In this document: piece by piece, positions 6,729-16,294 of the stretch
Position numbering within the stretch: the first letter of the stretch is position 1
How the letters are laid out: the number at the start of each line of letters is the position of its first letter
Assembly (NCBI GenBank): GCA_002862645.1
Contig: PKDQ01000002.1
Span: forward strand, 1 to 38,208
Direction: 5' to 3'
DNA: 38,208 nucleotides
From: Flavobacteriaceae bacterium
GTDB lineage: Bacteria > Bacteroidota > Bacteroidia > Flavobacteriales > Flavobacteriaceae
Translations under genes and position numbers: made by a program
Notes under the pieces: model-generated
Told to the model about the DNA's origin: nothing
The model's input: only the letters and a program-made list of their open reading frames with translations
The model's database searches: none

Positions 6729-8514
6729 TATTACTTAAATCTATATCTGCCATAAAACCGGATGGGTCTATGCGCATTTGTTCTATTTCACTCAACGGGG
6801 CATCTATAGTCAAGGTGTATGTTGGCCTTGCCCAAGCCCAGTCTTTTTCGGTTTTACAATCGCCTTCACAACCAGGCTTTTCACCAAACATCATTTGCAA
6901 AGGGATGTAGTGCATTTTCCGCGTTCCGTTTTTGTAAAGCACACCAAAATCTATAGGCATTCCCATTGCACCGACTCGCTTCAATTCAACAATTGTTTTT
7001 CCTTCTTTTTGGCTGACAGATTCTATAGCGTAATCAATTGTTTTCGTTGTCCGCGTCCAGTCGTTTAAATACCATTCTAACTGAATTCCAGACACCTTTT
7101 CGGCGACGCGCTTAAAATCATTGGGTGTTGGGTGCGTGAAAGCAAACGCACTATAAAAATCCTGCAGCGTTTTTAGCAACGCATCTGGCCCAATAATATA
7201 CCCGAGTTGTGTAAGAAAAATAGACCCCTTGTCATAACTAGCAGTTCCATAAGCTAGATTGGTATCAAAGCGATCTGCATGCGTGGTAAGCGACTCTTCC
7301 AGATCAAAATCTACCAGCCTGCGATAGTCTTCATAAGAACGATCAAAAGCCTCAAGGTTTTCTTTCAACACCTGTTCCCCAAGCGCATCTAAAAAAGAGG
7401 TGAACCCTTCGTCCATCCAAGCGTACTTCGATTCATTAAAAGCCAAAACATGCTGAAACCAAGAATGTGCTAGTTCGTGCGAAGTAACCCCATATAAGCT
7501 AGTATAGCTTCGCTCACCCGTGATAAGTGTGCACATAGCATATTCCATACCGCCATCTCCCCCTTGAAGAATGCTGTACTGCTTATAAGGATAAGGCCCA
7601 ACAGCGCTGTTAAAAAAAGTTAAAAGCGCCGAGGTTTCACCCTGAAGCTTTTTCCAGTTTTCAATTATTTCTTTGTCATTTTGATAGAAAAAATGAAGCG
7701 TTACCCCTTCTTTTGTTTCTAAAACATCGTGTATATAATCAGGATCTGCAGCCCAGGCAAAATCATGAACCATAGGGGCTACAAAATGCCAGGTGAGGTT
7801 TTTACCACGTGCTTTGGCCGTTTTTTTAGCATACCCATGCCCAATCTCTTCGGGGTTTTGTAAATAACCAGTACCGCCAACAATATAGTCTTTATCAAGG
7901 GTTAATTTAACATCAAAATTTCCCCAAACCCCGTGAAATTCTCTTCCAATATATGGGTTGGTGTGCCAACCCTCATGGTCATACTCAGCTAGTTTTGGAT
8001 ACCATTGTGTCATTGATAACGAGACGCCCTCTTTGCTGTCTCGTCCACTACGACGAATTTGTTTGGGCACTTGCCCCTCGAAAACCATAGACAGGGTGGT
8101 GCTGGCATTTGGAGGTAAAGGCTCGGCTAAGGGCACAACAAGAATAGTTTCTTCTTCTTTAAAAGCGAGTGGTTTTCCGTCTTGTAAGACAGTGGAGGGA
8201 TGTAAATACCCAATTTCTTTTTCGTTTAATCCCCCAATTCGAGAACCTACCCTAGCATCTGGGTCTCTTAGCGAAAGGGAACGGATATCCATTTCGCTTC
8301 CTGGCTGAAAGGCATTAAAGTATAAATGATAAAATACCCGACGAAGAGTGTCGGGAGATTTGTTGGTGTAGACCAATTCTTGTGTTCCTGAATAGCGAAA
8401 CGTTTTCACATCTATATTCACCTCCATAGTGTAATCAACGTGTTGTTGCCAATATCCAGGCTGTGATTGCCCAAAAGCAACAGCGGAAATAAGTAATAAA
8501 AGCAGTGTTCTCAT
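6706..8514 (-). CDS. Exported M1-family zinc aminopeptidase
   Basis: Gluzincin metallopeptidase, probably periplasmic or surface-associated, removing N-terminal residues from peptides. From the ATG at 8514 it has 602 residues and a tidy signal peptide (MRTLLLLLISAVAFGQ). An in-frame ATG five codons upstream (8529) would put MPFKH before it and overlap the previous gene, so I prefer 8514. The zinc site is HELAH at 346-350 with the third ligand E369 in WMDEGF, 18 residues later. The substrate-binding GxMEN motif appears as GGMEYA just upstream. The N-terminal half is the beta-rich saddle domain. Its start lies 4 bases after the stop of the MBL-fold gene and its end overlaps rnpA by 23 bases. 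Confidence 0.92.
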   Translation of the reverse strand: MRTLLLLLISAVAFGQSQPGYWQQHVDYTMEVNIDVKTFRYSGTQELVYTNKSPDTLRRVFYHLYFNAFQPGSEMDIRSLSLRDPDARVGSRIGGLNEKEIGYLHPSTVLQDGKPLAFKEEETILVVPLAEPLPPNASTTLSMVFEGQVPKQIRRSGRDSKEGVSLSMTQWYPKLAEYDHEGWHTNPYIGREFHGVWGNFDVKLTLDKDYIVGGTGYLQNPEEIGHGYAKKTAKARGKNLTWHFVAPMVHDFAWAADPDYIHDVLETKEGVTLHFFYQNDKEIIENWKKLQGETSALLTFFNSAVGPYPYKQYSILQGGDGGMEYAMCTLITGERSYTSLYGVTSHELAHSWFQHVLAFNESKYAWMDEGFTSFLDALGEQVLKENLEAFDRSYEDYRRLVDFDLEESLTTHADRFDTNLAYGTASYDKGSIFLTQLGYIIGPDALLKTLQDFYSAFAFTHPTPNDFKRVAEKVSGIQLEWYLNDWTRTTKTIDYAIESVSQKEGKTIVELKRVGAMGMPIDFGVLYKNGTRKMHYIPLQMMFGEKPGCEGDCKTEKDWAWARPTYTLTIDAPLSEIEQMRIDPSGFMADIDLSNNVFETTN

Positions 8515-8518
8515 GTGT

Positions 8519-9382
8519 TTAAAAGGCATTTAGTGTTTCGGTCGCAAGGCTTTCGTGTAAACGAACACCTCTATCCGTGTGTTGCACGGTTATCAAGGTG
8601 TTGTTAGCATCGTGCTGCATAAATAAAACAAAATTTTCTTCTGCAGCACGACTCAAAAAGCGTTTTTTTTCTTCTAGGGTTTGCAGCGGTCTAACATCAT
8701 AACCCATAATGTACGGCAAGGGCAGATGTCCAGCAGTGGGCAATAGGTCCGCCATAAAAACAAGGGTTTTTCCACGATAAGAAATATGCGGAATCATTTG
8801 TTTTTCAGTGTGTCCGTTTACAAACAAAACACCAAAACCCAGACCACAATCTGAATCAAAAGAAGTTTTAGGTGTTTCAATAAAACACAACCGCCCACTT
8901 TCTTGAATAGGCATCAGGTTTTCGGACAAAAAGGAAGCACTTTCTCTTTCATTTGGATTGACAGCCCACTCCCAATGCTGTTTATTGCTCCAATAGCGCG
9001 CATTAGGAAAAGAGAGTTCATAAGCCGTTTTGTTTTCGTTCCAGCGCACCGCCCCACCACAGTGATCGAAGTGTAAGTGTGTCAAAAAAACATCTGTGAT
9101 ATCTGTTCTAGCGAACCCTGCCTTTTTTATAGATTCATCGAGGGAGTCATTTCCATATAACCCAAAGTGTCTAAAAAAGCGGTCCTCCTGTTTGTTGCCC
9201 ATACCAGCATCTATCAATATAAGACGATTACCATCTTCAATAAGTAATGAACGCGCAGCAAGATCAATGCGGTTCAGGCTGTCTGCTGGGTTGGTACGAC
9301 TCCATAAGGTTTTGGGCACAACACCAAACATAGCGCCGCCATCAAGTTTAAAGTACCCTGTTTCTATTATATGGAGTTTCAT
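8519..9382 (-). CDS. Metallo-beta-lactamase-fold hydrolase
   Basis: A 287-residue MBL-fold enzyme with a binuclear metal site. HLHFDHCGG (H102, H104, D106, H107) is the core metal motif. Further candidate ligands are in VNGHTEKQM, FMADLLPTAGH and FMQHDANN. The N-terminal layout (KLHIIETGYFKLDGGAMFGVVPK, then LLIDAGMG) resembles the AiiA/quorum-lactonase-like branch of MBL hydrolases, but such sequences include many enzymes of unknown substrate, so no specific reaction is claimed. The start is the ATG at 9382. Two TTG codons just upstream are also in frame but unnecessary. It follows sulP by 22 bases and precedes the M1 peptidase by 4 bases, so it is probably co-transcribed with both. Confidence 0.83.
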   Translation of the reverse strand: MKLHIIETGYFKLDGGAMFGVVPKTLWSRTNPADSLNRIDLAARSLLIEDGNRLILIDAGMGNKQEDRFFRHFGLYGNDSLDESIKKAGFARTDITDVFLTHLHFDHCGGAVRWNENKTAYELSFPNARYWSNKQHWEWAVNPNERESASFLSENLMPIQESGRLCFIETPKTSFDSDCGLGFGVLFVNGHTEKQMIPHISYRGKTLVFMADLLPTAGHLPLPYIMGYDVRPLQTLEEKKRFLSRAAEENFVLFMQHDANNTLITVQHTDRGVRLHESLATETLNAF

Positions 9383-9404
9383 CAACAACGAATGTACAAA
9401 AGAT

Positions 9405-11600
9405 TTATCCGTCTATTTTTTCCTTAAGCGCAAGCCCAAACTCTATCATGGCAGCCGCTTCGGCAGGTGTTGCGGGGCGTAAAAACTGACGCACAATTAA
9501 TTCTCTTCCATTGCTCATGATGTGATAGAACCCATAAGCAGAAAAGAAAGACACCATTTTAGCATCAAAGAGAGCACGAATTTTTTTGGGGTTATTCCCT
9601 TGAACGTAAAAGTCACGTGAGAATTCAGGATAATCTGGAAAATCAATATCGTGTATTCCTGCCAAGTGAGAGAGTTTTTCAAGCAACAACTCCCTGTCGA
9701 ACGAAAACACGGGGATTTCCCTCTCCAATTGAACACGCAATAAGGTTGTTTGGATGTTTTCTTTAGCAATAAAAGCCCCTTCGCTATAGTTTATATCAAA
9801 CAAGGACAGCCGTTTATTTGGCCCTTCAATTAGGTTATACACACGCTCCACAGAAGTGGTTTGATAAACAGGGTGGTCACGCAACATGCGTTTTTGGGTA
9901 GCAGCCGTTTCCTTATAGACCCATCCTTTTTCATGCGCCAAAGCTTCTAGCTGTAGTTGTCTTTTCGTGCGCCCACCGCCAAAGACACGAAGTTTCTTTA
10001 AAGGGCGAAGCGTACGCACCGCAAACGGATGACTTGAGTCGGTTTCGTGAATATCCAAACCTATTATTTCCAACGCCCCCCCTTTGCGCTCAAACAACTC
10101 TTCATAGTTCTGTAAGCTTTCTTGAACCGTGTGGTCTACAAAAGAGCACAAAGAAAAATCGACAACAGCCCGTTCGTTTTGAGGAATTTTATCAAGCTTT
10201 GATTTAAGCTTGTAAAAATTAAGGAATGTACAGAAATGAATGATACCGACGTAGTAGTTTTGAGTTTCATTTTCTTTGTACATCAAAACATTAGGTTTCA
10301 ATAAATTTCTTGAAAACAGCCAAAAGGCCTTGTTGAGCAATACATGAACGATAAAAGTGGCGAATAAACCAATTAAAATCCCCGTCATCAAGTCCGTGAG
10401 AAGTGTAGAAATAAGCGTTGTCAAAAACACAAGCAGTTGCTCTTTTCCAATTTGATACATGCGCACAAAAACAGCAGGTGCCGCCAGTTTATAGCCCGTA
10501 TACACCAAGATTGCCGCCAAGGATGTCAGCGGAATGCGTCTTAGCTGGTCTTGGAAAACCAATACCATTATAAACAAAAAAGCAGCATGGAAAAAGTTGG
10601 CACTTCTGTTATTTGCTTGGTTGTTTACATTGACAGAACTGCGCGCAATTACCGTAACAACATTCATACCCCCCAAGAAACCACTTACAATAGTTGCCAG
10701 GCCAAGTGCCTTCATGTCTTTGTTGGTATTGGATCTTCTTTTTTGCGGATCAAGCTTGTCAACAGCCTTAATGCTCAGCAGCGACTCTATACTTGAAATA
10801 AGCGTAATAGAAACGACTACTCCCCAAAAAGCCGGCTGGGTCCATTTTGAAAAATTCGGTGTAGGCACCCCACCAAGCAAATTTTCAGGAAGTGAAATTA
10901 GCAGGGCCTTACTAATGGGGTTTCCGCCACCAACAAAAGAGGAATAAGCGTCAAAGCCTAGGGCAAGCAAAACGACCCACATGGGCGCGGGCACAAGGTG
11001 AAAAAAACGGCTTCTAATTTTACTGTAAAAGACCATTATCAATAAGCTTACTACGCCTATTCCTGCGGCATACCACTGACCGGTAGTCCCTTCTGTAAAA
11101 AGGGAGGTTATTAAAGCCGGCACACCTAAAAATAATTCTAGCGCAATACCTTTAGTTTCCAAATCCCCAAACATTACATAAAACTGCTTAAGCAAAATAG
11201 TAATTCCAATTGCTGAGAGCATTCCTTGTATTGCTGTTGCAGGAAAAAAATCACTCAAAGAACCAAAGCGCAAAAAACCAAACAAAAGGAGCAGCACACC
11301 AGAAAGTATAACGGCAGCCAATGCATATAAGTAACCTGCCTGCATGTCTCCTTCGCCAAGTACTGTGACAGCGCCCAACAGTACAACGACCAATCCGTTT
11401 CCAGGCCCCGTTATGGTAACATGAGAACCACCTAAAATCGCTACAACCACCCCACCTACAACGGAAGCAATAATCCCTGCAATTGGAGGAAAGCCGGAAG
11501 CAATAGCCAAACCTAAAGCAAGAGGCATTGCAATAAGCGAAACCACGAATCCAGCAAAAATATTGCTGCGCATACCAGAAAATACAGCGCGCGTATTCAT
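9405..11600 (-). CDS. SulP-family anion transporter with STAS domain and long C-terminal extension
   Basis: Inner-membrane SLC26/SulP transporter for sulfate, bicarbonate or related anions; the actual substrate cannot be read. It has 731 residues. The first ~420 are hydrophobic and contain the family stretch IAMPLALGLAIASGFPPIAGIIASVVGG and the later SIESLLSIKAVDKLD. A STAS domain follows at roughly 430-560 (YYVGIIHFCTFLNFYKLKSKLD, then AVVDFSLCSFVDHT). Unusually, about 150 residues follow the STAS domain, containing FSRDFYVQGNNPKKIRALF and FYHIMSNGRELIVRQF. This resembles a DUF3137-like module, although I am not certain. Its ATG shares one base with the stop codon of the upstream universal stress protein gene (TAATG), a sign of translational coupling. 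Confidence 0.9.
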   Translation of the reverse strand: MNTRAVFSGMRSNIFAGFVVSLIAMPLALGLAIASGFPPIAGIIASVVGGVVVAILGGSHVTITGPGNGLVVVLLGAVTVLGEGDMQAGYLYALAAVILSGVLLLLFGFLRFGSLSDFFPATAIQGMLSAIGITILLKQFYVMFGDLETKGIALELFLGVPALITSLFTEGTTGQWYAAGIGVVSLLIMVFYSKIRSRFFHLVPAPMWVVLLALGFDAYSSFVGGGNPISKALLISLPENLLGGVPTPNFSKWTQPAFWGVVVSITLISSIESLLSIKAVDKLDPQKRRSNTNKDMKALGLATIVSGFLGGMNVVTVIARSSVNVNNQANNRSANFFHAAFLFIMVLVFQDQLRRIPLTSLAAILVYTGYKLAAPAVFVRMYQIGKEQLLVFLTTLISTLLTDLMTGILIGLFATFIVHVLLNKAFWLFSRNLLKPNVLMYKENETQNYYVGIIHFCTFLNFYKLKSKLDKIPQNERAVVDFSLCSFVDHTVQESLQNYEELFERKGGALEIIGLDIHETDSSHPFAVRTLRPLKKLRVFGGGRTKRQLQLEALAHEKGWVYKETAATQKRMLRDHPVYQTTSVERVYNLIEGPNKRLSLFDINYSEGAFIAKENIQTTLLRVQLEREIPVFSFDRELLLEKLSHLAGIHDIDFPDYPEFSRDFYVQGNNPKKIRALFDAKMVSFFSAYGFYHIMSNGRELIVRQFLRPATPAEAAAMIEFGLALKEKIDG

Positions 11601-12448
11601 TATCTAACAATTAAAACATCGGTGGGCAAATCAGACAAAATATATTCTAGATCGTGAGGGAACAGACGATCCCAAAGGGTTAGCTTGCTAGGCGCATTCA
11701 TCACCAGGAGGTCAGCACGACTCACACGAGCATAATGCCCAATGGAGTATCCGCGGCGGCCAAAAATAGGCTGTACAATAAGCTCTAAATTTTCTTTTAC
11801 TTGCTCGGGGATGTCGTTCAGCAGCCGTTGTACTCTAGAATTTTCGCGTAGCTTGATACGTTCTTTGGCAATGGTAGATTTTCGAAGGCTTCGATCATCA
11901 TCTACTTTAATTGCAACACTGTCCTCGGGAATTTCTTCTACTATGGTTAGTTTCTGCGCCCCAAGGCTTGAAAGCACATAAAACGCACGGTCAATAGCTT
12001 CTTCTGTTTTGGGATGTGCTAAACCGTTTACAACACCAGAGGAACAAGCAACACGATCAATAGAAGGCTTGATAAGCAACAAGACATCACAAGGCGCTTT
12101 TCGGGTCAGTTTCCTTGCAACAGAACCTAAATAATATTTGAGCAACCCCTCTCTTTTAATTGCCCCTAGAATCAATAAATCGGCATTTTCACCGGCACAA
12201 GCACCAAGCAAAACCTCTGCGGGGTTGCCTGCTTTCCAAAGCACGCGATAATCAGGAATCGCAACATCAAAGCTAGAGATGATTTTATCTAGGGCAGTCT
12301 CTTTTTCGTTTGTTTTCTCTCCCACATGGACCATAACAAGGGAAGCATTAAACATTTTGCTCATACGCAAAGCCTCAAACACATTCGCCTGAATGTTGGG
12401 TGAAAACGCCACCCCCACGACCACCGTGTTATATTGCTTTTGTTGCAT
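11600..12448 (-). CDS. Tandem universal stress protein
   Basis: A 282-residue cytoplasmic protein made of two UspA-like alpha/beta repeats. The first, about 7-130, opens with NTVVVGVAFSPNIQANVFEALRMSK and closes with LLILGAIKREGLLKYYLGSVARKLTRKAPCDVLLL, resembling the G-x(2)-G-x(9)-G nucleotide-binding loop. The second (about 140-282) ends with ADLLVMNAPSKLTLWDRLFPHDLEYILSDLPTDVLIVR. The second loop is less canonical, so only the first half may bind ATP. The TAATG junction with sulP suggests that the two proteins work together, perhaps with Usp acting as a sensor on the transporter; that is inference. A weak box (TATATTTA, one mismatch, 12454-12461) with a TTG 23 bases upstream may be the promoter. 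Confidence 0.87.
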   Translation of the reverse strand: MQQKQYNTVVVGVAFSPNIQANVFEALRMSKMFNASLVMVHVGEKTNEKETALDKIISSFDVAIPDYRVLWKAGNPAEVLLGACAGENADLLILGAIKREGLLKYYLGSVARKLTRKAPCDVLLLIKPSIDRVACSSGVVNGLAHPKTEEAIDRAFYVLSSLGAQKLTIVEEIPEDSVAIKVDDDRSLRKSTIAKERIKLRENSRVQRLLNDIPEQVKENLELIVQPIFGRRGYSIGHYARVSRADLLVMNAPSKLTLWDRLFPHDLEYILSDLPTDVLIVR

Positions 12449-12545
12449 AACTTTAAATATATTAAAATTTTAGAATAAAGAAAACAAAACACCCCTATAG
12501 AGAACTTAAAAAAAGAAAGCCAATAAAAAAACAAGGGTTTAATGC

Positions 12546-14342
12546 CTATTCATTCAGCTTAAGCACCGCCATAAACGCTTGTTGCGGAATTTCTACATTT
12601 CCAATTTGGCGCATTTTCTTCTTCCCTTTTTTCTGACGCTCAAGCAGCTTGCGCTTTCGGGTAATATCACCACCATAACATTTTGCGGTAACGTCTTTTC
12701 GCACCGCCTTAACGGTTTCTCTAGATATGATTTTTGCGCCAATAGCGGCTTGAATTGGAATGTCAAACTGTTGGCGGGGAATCATCTTTTGAAGTTTTTC
12801 ACATATTTTTTTACCTAACTCATAAGCATTATCGGCATGTACCAAGGCAGACAAAGCATCTACTACGTTTCCATTAAGCAGCACATCAACACGCACCAAT
12901 TTAGAGGTACGCATCTCTATCGGGCTATAATCAAACGAAGCATAGCCTTTAGAGACAGACTTTAGGCGGTCGTAAAAATCAAAAACAATTTCTGCTAGCG
13001 GCAAATCAAAGGTCAATTCGACACGTTCGGTCGTTAGGTAGGTTTGGTTGGTGATTATGCCGCGTTTTTCAATACACAGGCTCATCACATTACCCACAAA
13101 ATCAGCTTTGGTGATTATAGTTGCTTTTATAAAGGGCTCTTCCACACGATCTACAACAGATGGGTCTGGCAAATCTGAGGGGTTGTTGACAATAAGAATA
13201 TTGTTTGGGTCTTTTCTAGTGTAAGCGTGATAGGATACGTTGGGAACGGTAGTAATTACCGTCATATTAAACTCACGCTCCAAACGTTCTTGAATAATTT
13301 CTAGGTGAAGCATTCCCAAAAACCCACATCGAAAACCAAAACCAAGCGCCGCCGAACTCTCTGGAGCAAACACTAGCGAAGCATCGTTTAATTGCAGTTT
13401 TTCCATAGAGGCACGAAGCTCTTCGTATTCCTCTGTATCTACTGGGTAAATTCCAGCAAAAACCATGGGTTTAACCTCCTCAAACCCTTCAATCGCAATA
13501 TCAGTTGGTCGATTAACAGACGTAATTGTATCACCTACCTTAACTTCTTTAGCTTCTTTTACTCCTGTTATAATATAGCCCACATCGCCAGCAAGCATTT
13601 GCTTTCTAGGCTCTTGTTTTAGCTTAAGGACGCCAATTTCATCGGCGCCATAGGTATTGCCCGTAGCCATGAATTGTACTTGCTCACCGTTGTTGATTTT
13701 CCCATTCAAAATTCTAAAATAGGTTTCTACCCCTCGAAACGGATTGTAGACAGAGTCAAAAATTAGCGCTTGGAGTGGTGCGTCAACATCGCCTTTGGGC
13801 GAAGGAACACGATCAACAATGGCCAGTAGTATGTTTTCAATTCCCAACCCTGTTTTGGCAGAGGCACGAATGATTTCGTCGGGCTTACAACTTAAAAGAT
13901 TAACGATGTCATCTGTAACTTCATCTGGGTTGGCAGAGGGAAGGTCTACCTTGTTTAGCACAGGAATGATCTCCAAATCGTTTTCTAGTGCCAGATATAA
14001 ATTTGAAATGGTTTGTGCCTGAATGCTTTGCGCCGCATCCACAACCAATAAGGCCCCTTCGCAAGCAGCAATAGACCGCGAAACTTCGTAAGAGAAATCA
14101 ACGTGTCCGGGCGTATCAATCAAATTAAACACATAGTGTTCTCCACCCAAAGAAACTTCCATTTGTATGGCGTGTGATTTGATGGTAATACCACGCTCGC
14201 GCTCCAAGTCCATATTGTCGAGCAGCTGGTCTTGTTTCTCACGATCTGTTACGGCACCTGTGGCATCCAATAGCCTGTCGGCAAGTGTACTTTTGCCGTG
14301 GTCTATATGCGCAATGATGCAGAAATTACGAATGTGTTTCAT
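12546..14342 (-). CDS. lepA: Elongation factor 4 (LepA), ribosome back-translocase
   Basis: Translational GTPase that acts on stalled or mis-translocated ribosomes and in ribosome biogenesis. It has 598 residues, the normal length. The G1 loop AHIDHGKST is at 11-19, G3 is [12 protein letters not shown] and G4 is NKVDLP. The LepA-specific block [18 protein letters not shown] and the C-terminal domain [20 protein letters not shown], ending [18 protein letters not shown], exclude EF-G and BipA. The ATG at 14342 is divergent from a MauE/DoxX-type gene, with back-to-back -7 boxes in the 96-base spacer. A 97-base spacer separates its end from the usp start; I see no strong terminator there. Confidence 0.97.
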   Translation of the reverse strand: MKHIRNFCIIAHIDHGKSTLADRLLDATGAVTDREKQDQLLDNMDLERERGITIKSHAIQMEVSLGGEHYVFNLIDTPGHVDFSYEVSRSIAACEGALLVVDAAQSIQAQTISNLYLALENDLEIIPVLNKVDLPSANPDEVTDDIVNLLSCKPDEIIRASAKTGLGIENILLAIVDRVPSPKGDVDAPLQALIFDSVYNPFRGVETYFRILNGKINNGEQVQFMATGNTYGADEIGVLKLKQEPRKQMLAGDVGYIITGVKEAKEVKVGDTITSVNRPTDIAIEGFEEVKPMVFAGIYPVDTEEYEELRASMEKLQLNDASLVFAPESSAALGFGFRCGFLGMLHLEIIQERLEREFNMTVITTVPNVSYHAYTRKDPNNILIVNNPSDLPDPSVVDRVEEPFIKATIITKADFVGNVMSLCIEKRGIITNQTYLTTERVELTFDLPLAEIVFDFYDRLKSVSKGYASFDYSPIEMRTSKLVRVDVLLNGNVVDALSALVHADNAYELGKKICEKLQKMIPRQQFDIPIQAAIGAKIISRETVKAVRKDVTAKCYGGDITRKRKLLERQKKGKKKMRQIGNVEIPQQAFMAVLKLNE

Positions 14343-14366
14343 AGCTGAAATAAACGTGTTAGATTA

Positions 14367-14374
14367 CAAAGATA
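14367..14374 (-). promoter_or_regulatory. -7 box for lepA
   Basis: TATCTTTG on the minus strand is a perfect TAnnTTTG match, 24 bases before the lepA ATG. No suitably spaced -33 TTG was found. Confidence 0.5.
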
Positions 14375-14416
14375 CACCAAGCGATCATAGGCGCGTGCTG
14401 CTACCAACAAAAAAAC

Positions 14417-14424
14417 TAATTTTG
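14417..14424 (+). promoter_or_regulatory. -7 box for the MauE/DoxX-type gene and dusB
   Basis: TAATTTTG is a perfect TAnnTTTG match, 14 bases before the ATG at 14439. It faces away from the lepA box 43 bases to its left. Confidence 0.5.
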
Positions 14425-14438
14425 TAAAAAACGAACAG

Positions 14439-15305
14439 ATGTCCAACCTACGCATTATACTACAGATTTTTTTAGCGACAACCTTTTTGTTTTCGGCCTA
14501 TACGAAAGCCGTTTTCCCTGGTTTTTTTGAAGTTTTACTAGAACAACAGGGGCTTGTCCCAAGCCGTTTGTATGGCGCCTGGGCAACACGGTTTATTATA
14601 GCCCTTGAAACATGGTTAGGGCTGTGTTTGCTGTTGTCTTTATATGCCCGATTTATACTTCGTTTTAGCTTTCTTTTGCTTGTTGCCTTTTCTGTTCATC
14701 TGGGCTATTTAATAGCCATAGGAGAAACGGGTAATTGCGGTTGTTTTGGAGAAATGATAAGCATGTCTCCTTTGGCCTCCTTAGGAAAGAATATAGTACT
14801 GCTGGCCGTAAACGGCTTTTTGCTTTGCTATAAATTCAGGGGCAATAAAAAACCACGAATCACTTGGCTATTCCTCCCTTTGTTGTTTGCAGCAGCAACG
14901 CTCATTTGGCCGGTACAAACCCAGCCCGACGAGGTGGTAGAAAAACTCCCCGCGTTCGAAGCAGAGACCGGGATAGATTTTGCCGACGGCTCCTTCTTGG
15001 TTGCTATACTCAATTTGGGTTGTGAGCACTGTCAAGAGGCAGCCCAGCAAATAGTCGCATGGCAAAACAACGGCGTTGACCTACCACGAGTAGCGGCTCT
15101 TTTTTTTGCGGAAGGCGACACCACGGTAGCGGACTTTAATACCATAACTGGATCTAACTTCCCCTACCAGATGATAGACGTAAATACCTTCTTTGATTTG
15201 ATAGGCAGCGCACCGCCGAGAATTTATTGGATTGTGGACGGGCAAGTAAAACAGTACTGGGATGAAACGCTTGGACAAGACTTTCTAACTACCTTTTCGC
15301 CTTGA
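14439..15305 (+). CDS. MauE/DoxX-type membrane protein with thioredoxin-like C-terminal domain
   Basis: A 288-residue predicted redox membrane protein. About five membrane segments occupy residues 4-160. The first contains the DoxX-like LFSAYTKAVFPG. A loop carries ETGNCGCFGE, the paired-cysteine motif of MauE-type proteins. The last ~110 residues lie outside the membrane and resemble a thioredoxin fold with the dithiol GCEHC (FLVAILNLGCEHCQEAAQQIV). This architecture matches Bacteroidota proteins of the BT_3928 type. Electron transfer between membrane and thioredoxin dithiols is plausible but inferred. It ends in a TGATG overlap with dusB, so the two are translationally coupled, although no functional link between them is obvious. 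Confidence 0.8.
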   Translation: MSNLRIILQIFLATTFLFSAYTKAVFPGFFEVLLEQQGLVPSRLYGAWATRFIIALETWLGLCLLLSLYARFILRFSFLLLVAFSVHLGYLIAIGETGNCGCFGEMISMSPLASLGKNIVLLAVNGFLLCYKFRGNKKPRITWLFLPLLFAAATLIWPVQTQPDEVVEKLPAFEAETGIDFADGSFLVAILNLGCEHCQEAAQQIVAWQNNGVDLPRVAALFFAEGDTTVADFNTITGSNFPYQMIDVNTFFDLIGSAPPRIYWIVDGQVKQYWDETLGQDFLTTFSP

Positions 15306-16294
15306 TGGTTAAAATTGGCGACATAGAATTAAGCAATTTTCCGCTTTTGCTTGCACCCATGGAGGACGTAAGCGACCCGCCTTTTCGCGCCCTTTGTAAA
15401 GAGCAAGGCGCAGACGTGGTATATACCGAGTTTATATCTAGTGAAGGCCTAATTCGCGATGCAGCCAAAAGCGTCATGAAACTGGATATTTATGAGGCAG
15501 AACGACCTGTGGGAATACAGATTTTTGGTGCCAATCTCGACTCCATGTTGCAATCGGTAGACATTGTTGAAAAGACCAATCCCGATATTATTGACATAAA
15601 CTTCGGCTGTCCAGTGAAAAAAGTAGTTTCTAAAGGAGCAGGCGCAGGGATTTTAAAAGACATTCCTTTGATGGTTACCCTTACTGCAGAAATGGTCAAG
15701 CGGACCAACCTACCAGTGACCGTGAAAACACGCTTGGGCTGGGACCACGAGAGCATTCAGATTGTGGAGGTTGCCGAACGTCTTCAAGACGTGGGCGCTA
15801 AGGCTATTTCCATACACGGAAGAACGCGCGCTCAAATGTACAAGGGTGAGGCCGACTGGACACAAATTGCAGCAGTGAAAAACAATTCTCGTATGCACAT
15901 CCCCGTGTTTGGCAACGGCGATGTAAACTCACCAGAACAAGCTATAGAAATGCGCGATCAATACGGTTTAGACGGCGCTATGATTGGTAGAGCAAGCATT
16001 GGCAATCCTTGGTTTTTCAATGAAGTAAAACATTTTTTTAAGCACGGCACTCATGCAGCACCACCTAGTCTAGCAGAACGCGCAACTATGGCGCGGCGGC
16101 ACTTACAAATGGCCATTGATTGGAAAGGTGAAAAGCTAGGCGTTTTCGAAACGAGGCGCCACTATACCAATTATTTCAAGGGAATACCTGATTTTAAACC
16201 CTACCGCCAACGTTTGGTAACGGAAGATCACTCAGCAGATGTTTTTGCTGTTTTAGATGAAATTGAGGAATTCTTTGGGGCTATTGCCTTATAG
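15305..16294 (+). CDS. dusB: tRNA-dihydrouridine synthase, DusB type
   Basis: FMN-dependent enzyme that reduces specific D-loop uridines in tRNA to dihydrouridine. It has 329 residues from the ATG at 15305. A TTG one codon earlier is in frame but would precede the TGATG junction, so the ATG is preferred. Diagnostic segments are LLLAPMEDVSDPPFR (flavin-binding N-terminus), DINFGCPVKKVVSKGAGAG with the catalytic cysteine C102, VTVKTRLGWD, ISIHGRTRAQMYKGEADW and DGAMIGRASIGNPWFF. The C-terminal helical RNA-binding domain is present (HYTNYFKGIPDFKPYR). Its last 14 bases overlap the convergent permease gene. Confidence 0.95.
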   Translation: MVKIGDIELSNFPLLLAPMEDVSDPPFRALCKEQGADVVYTEFISSEGLIRDAAKSVMKLDIYEAERPVGIQIFGANLDSMLQSVDIVEKTNPDIIDINFGCPVKKVVSKGAGAGILKDIPLMVTLTAEMVKRTNLPVTVKTRLGWDHESIQIVEVAERLQDVGAKAISIHGRTRAQMYKGEADWTQIAAVKNNSRMHIPVFGNGDVNSPEQAIEMRDQYGLDGAMIGRASIGNPWFFNEVKHFFKHGTHAAPPSLAERATMARRHLQMAIDWKGEKLGVFETRRHYTNYFKGIPDFKPYRQRLVTEDHSADVFAVLDEIEEFFGAIAL

